A stretch of 64,000 nucleotides of DNA, taken from Hedera helix. Taxonomy: Eukaryota; Streptophyta; Magnoliopsida; Apiales; Araliaceae. The position numbers and the translations under genes were made by a program. How positions within the stretch are numbered: position 1 is the stretch's first letter; each line of letters opens with the position of its first letter. The stretch covers positions 49,272,524 through 49,336,523 of the forward strand of contig OX359269.1 in the NCBI GenBank assembly GCA_947179155.2, read 5' to 3'. The notes under the pieces were generated by a model. The model saw only the letters and a list, made by a program, of their open reading frames with translations. It ran no database searches and was not told where the DNA came from. Positions 62,399 to 64,000 of this stretch are shown in pieces.

Positions 62399-62683
62399 CT
62401 TCTTTTGTATTAGAATAAAAGTTCTTATTACTATTTTAAATAATTTCAAGTTAAATATCTACTTACCTTAAATAATTTATTTTTTACAATAATTTGTCTA
62501 TAATACCTTTAGTATTAATTGTTATGTTTGTGTTCTCTATTCATATTTATGGAACATCTTTAGTTATGTGCAGAAAATTATATAATTAAATGAAAATTTA
62601 AATATGAACAATTTTATCATTTTATTCTCTTTCTTAATATGCTCAAAAAGTCAAATAGGATTTTTATCATGAGACGAAGGAAG
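62399..62683. mobile_element. Stowaway-like MITE, same family as the outer element at 34324
   Basis: CTTCTTTTGTATT on the left and the complement of ATGAGACGAAGGAAG on the right, bordered by TA. It shares AGTTAAATATCTACTTACC and a following TTTAGTATTAATTGTTAT stretch with 34324-34821, but without the nested insertion. Confidence 0.7.
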
Positions 62684-62732
62684 TAATTACATAAGAAACT
62701 AAAGCACCTTAAATAGAGTAATTATTAAGTTG

Positions 62733-62870
62733 TAGGAACACCTGTCACGTGATACTCTACACCATTCATGTGCTGTTATTCAATATTTAAAATAAAATAG
62801 TTCACTTTAAATATTAAAATAACCACACATGAATAATATCGAGTACCACGTGATAGGTGTTCTAGGACCA
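62733..62870. mobile_element. MITE, family C copy 2, with two G-boxes
   Basis: The inverted arms TAGGAACACCTGTCACGTGA and the complement of the right arm (TGGTCCTAGAACACCTATCA) pair along about 50 bp. CACGTG lies at 62746-62751 and 62847-62852. 138 bp. Confidence 0.75.
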
Positions 62871-63439
62871 TTTAATAATTTTTTTTTATGTTTTTACCCT
62901 AATTCGGTCAATTTTTTTTTATTACATCATAAAATTAGAACTAGCATGACAGATTCCGTGTAAAGGTATTTTATAATATCAAATCATGTAATCAGCCATT
63001 ACAGTAAAGATCCATTATATATTATATTCACTTCTTGAATATATGGTTATTATGACTTGCACTCAATTTAGGCATTAAACGTATTCATCAGATATTCATA
63101 TACATGACATATAGCCTCTACAAAAGCATTGTTAGTTGTTAAAACTTATCACATGAAAGAACAAAATCTTCTTTTTTAATTCTCCTCTTCCTTCTGCAAC
63201 CAATGTTCCGATTACTCTCCATTTGCTGCCGCAACTTCTCTCTCCCTCAATCCGTTTGTATTATATATATATAGCGAGAAGGTTTAGGTTTTAGTTATTT
63301 ATTTATCAATTCTCCTAATTTTAATAAGATTATCCATCACTTACTATTACTTTATCAGCCCACATAAATTATTCATAAATTTGACCTAAATATAAAATAA
63401 AGTCTAATTAAAATATTATAATTATTAGGCGATTTTACA

Positions 63440-64000
63440 AAAATGCGGCTACCTTTAGGCTGTGGAGTAGCCTTCACGCATGAAATGGCCTCCCAACACT
63501 AGTGTAGTTAGTAGTATTGTTGAGACTAGTGAACAACCAGACCGGCGAAGTTTTCCCAAAAAATAATAATAATAATAATAATAATTGACAAGATTACACA
63601 CACAGAAGCCATAGCCAGGAATTGTTCACCCAACCTAATGTCTGCCTTGATGAAGATCCAGAAAATCTGCATAATCAAAGATCAAAGAAGACTTCTTTTC
63701 CACGTGCGATACTCAAAAGAAAGTTCCCTTCAAACGCTGTATGTTATTAGATTAGCAAAAAATGTAGGGTCAAACTGATTAAATGATAATATGAGAGAGG
63801 AATCAATGAGATGATTCCACACGTGTATTATTAAAATATCAAATAATTGAAAGAGTCCTGAAGCTTTTCATTGAAAGTCAAATTTAAAATAGAAACTTTC
63901 AATAATTGAAAGTCCTGAAGCTTTTCATTGGCAGATAACTGTTTGAGGAGCAGTACTTCTCCTACCCTACCCTACCCTTACTCGTGTTTATAATTTTCAT
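63440..64000. other. Right end of the window, no gene seen
   Basis: Contains an (AAT)n run near 63561-63585 and a direct duplication at about 63845-63930 (unit contains GTCCTGAAGCTTTTCATTG). Nothing else is recognisable. Confidence 0.5.

Larger units (their letters stand above)
60518..63439 (-). mobile_element. Old solo LTR related to the one in the bZIP gene, with three later insertions
   Basis: Collinear with the solo LTR 23837-26284 through several anchors: AAATAGAAAG near 60536, ATCACACTTG(T/C)CC near 60590, AAAGTGTCATGCC near 61638, AAGGAGTACAGAATTCGTAC near 62021 and AATGTAATACCCA at 62051. Its right end is GATTTTACA at 63431-63439. Divergence is high, so it is older. It has been split by elements at 60790-61339, 62399-62683 and 62733-62870. 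I could not identify a clean target duplication at its outer ends, and its left limit is uncertain by about 10 bp. Confidence 0.7.

Overview
The window is nuclear DNA from a flowering plant, most likely a core eudicot. It is AT-rich, its genes are split by GT-AG introns, and it carries plant-specific families: a YSK2 dehydrin, a group C MAP kinase, an S1-class bZIP with a sucrose-control leader peptide, and mitochondrial/ER-type AAA-ATPases. It also holds plant LTR retrotransposons and many MITEs. I cannot name the species from sequence alone.

Layout. 1-4792 is the 5' part of a minus-strand Ty3/gypsy retrotransposon: gag-protease, primer-binding site and a 3.1 kb LTR. 5994-16239 is a tandem array of three AAA-ATPase genes in increasing states of damage: one intact, one wrecked and split by a MITE, and one with a single premature stop and a Gly/Arg-rich tail. 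17781-18444 is a clean non-autonomous hAT element. 19371-22215 is an intact MAP kinase. 23248-26771 is a bZIP gene of the bZIP11/44/2 class, killed by a 2.4 kb solo LTR in its coding exon and by two frameshifts; a relic of the conserved sucrose-sensing upstream peptide survives in its leader. 26772-35376 is gene-poor and rich in MITEs. 35377-35961 is the dehydrin, with ABRE and DRE motifs and a TATA box upstream. 40226-48771 (minus strand) is a 7-exon family 4 glycosyltransferase with a non-autonomous LTR element in intron 1. 50784-60013 (plus strand) is a 17-exon type I membrane protein with a cysteine-rich luminal domain (MRH/ATG27-like by inference). 60518-63439 is an old relative of the solo LTR with three later insertions.

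How it fits together. The glycosyltransferase and the membrane protein are head to head. Both predicted proteins would enter the secretory pathway. Their start codons were about 450 bp apart before a MULE-like transposon (1554 bp, perfect 9-bp target duplication) landed between them. This is the regulatory change I would check first. The MAP kinase and dehydrin are ordinary stress-signalling and stress-protection genes, and I see no operon-like link among the rest. I found no clearly undescribed system. The most informative signals are transposon insertions that reshaped a promoter, a coding exon and introns, each supported by target-site duplications that can be read directly.
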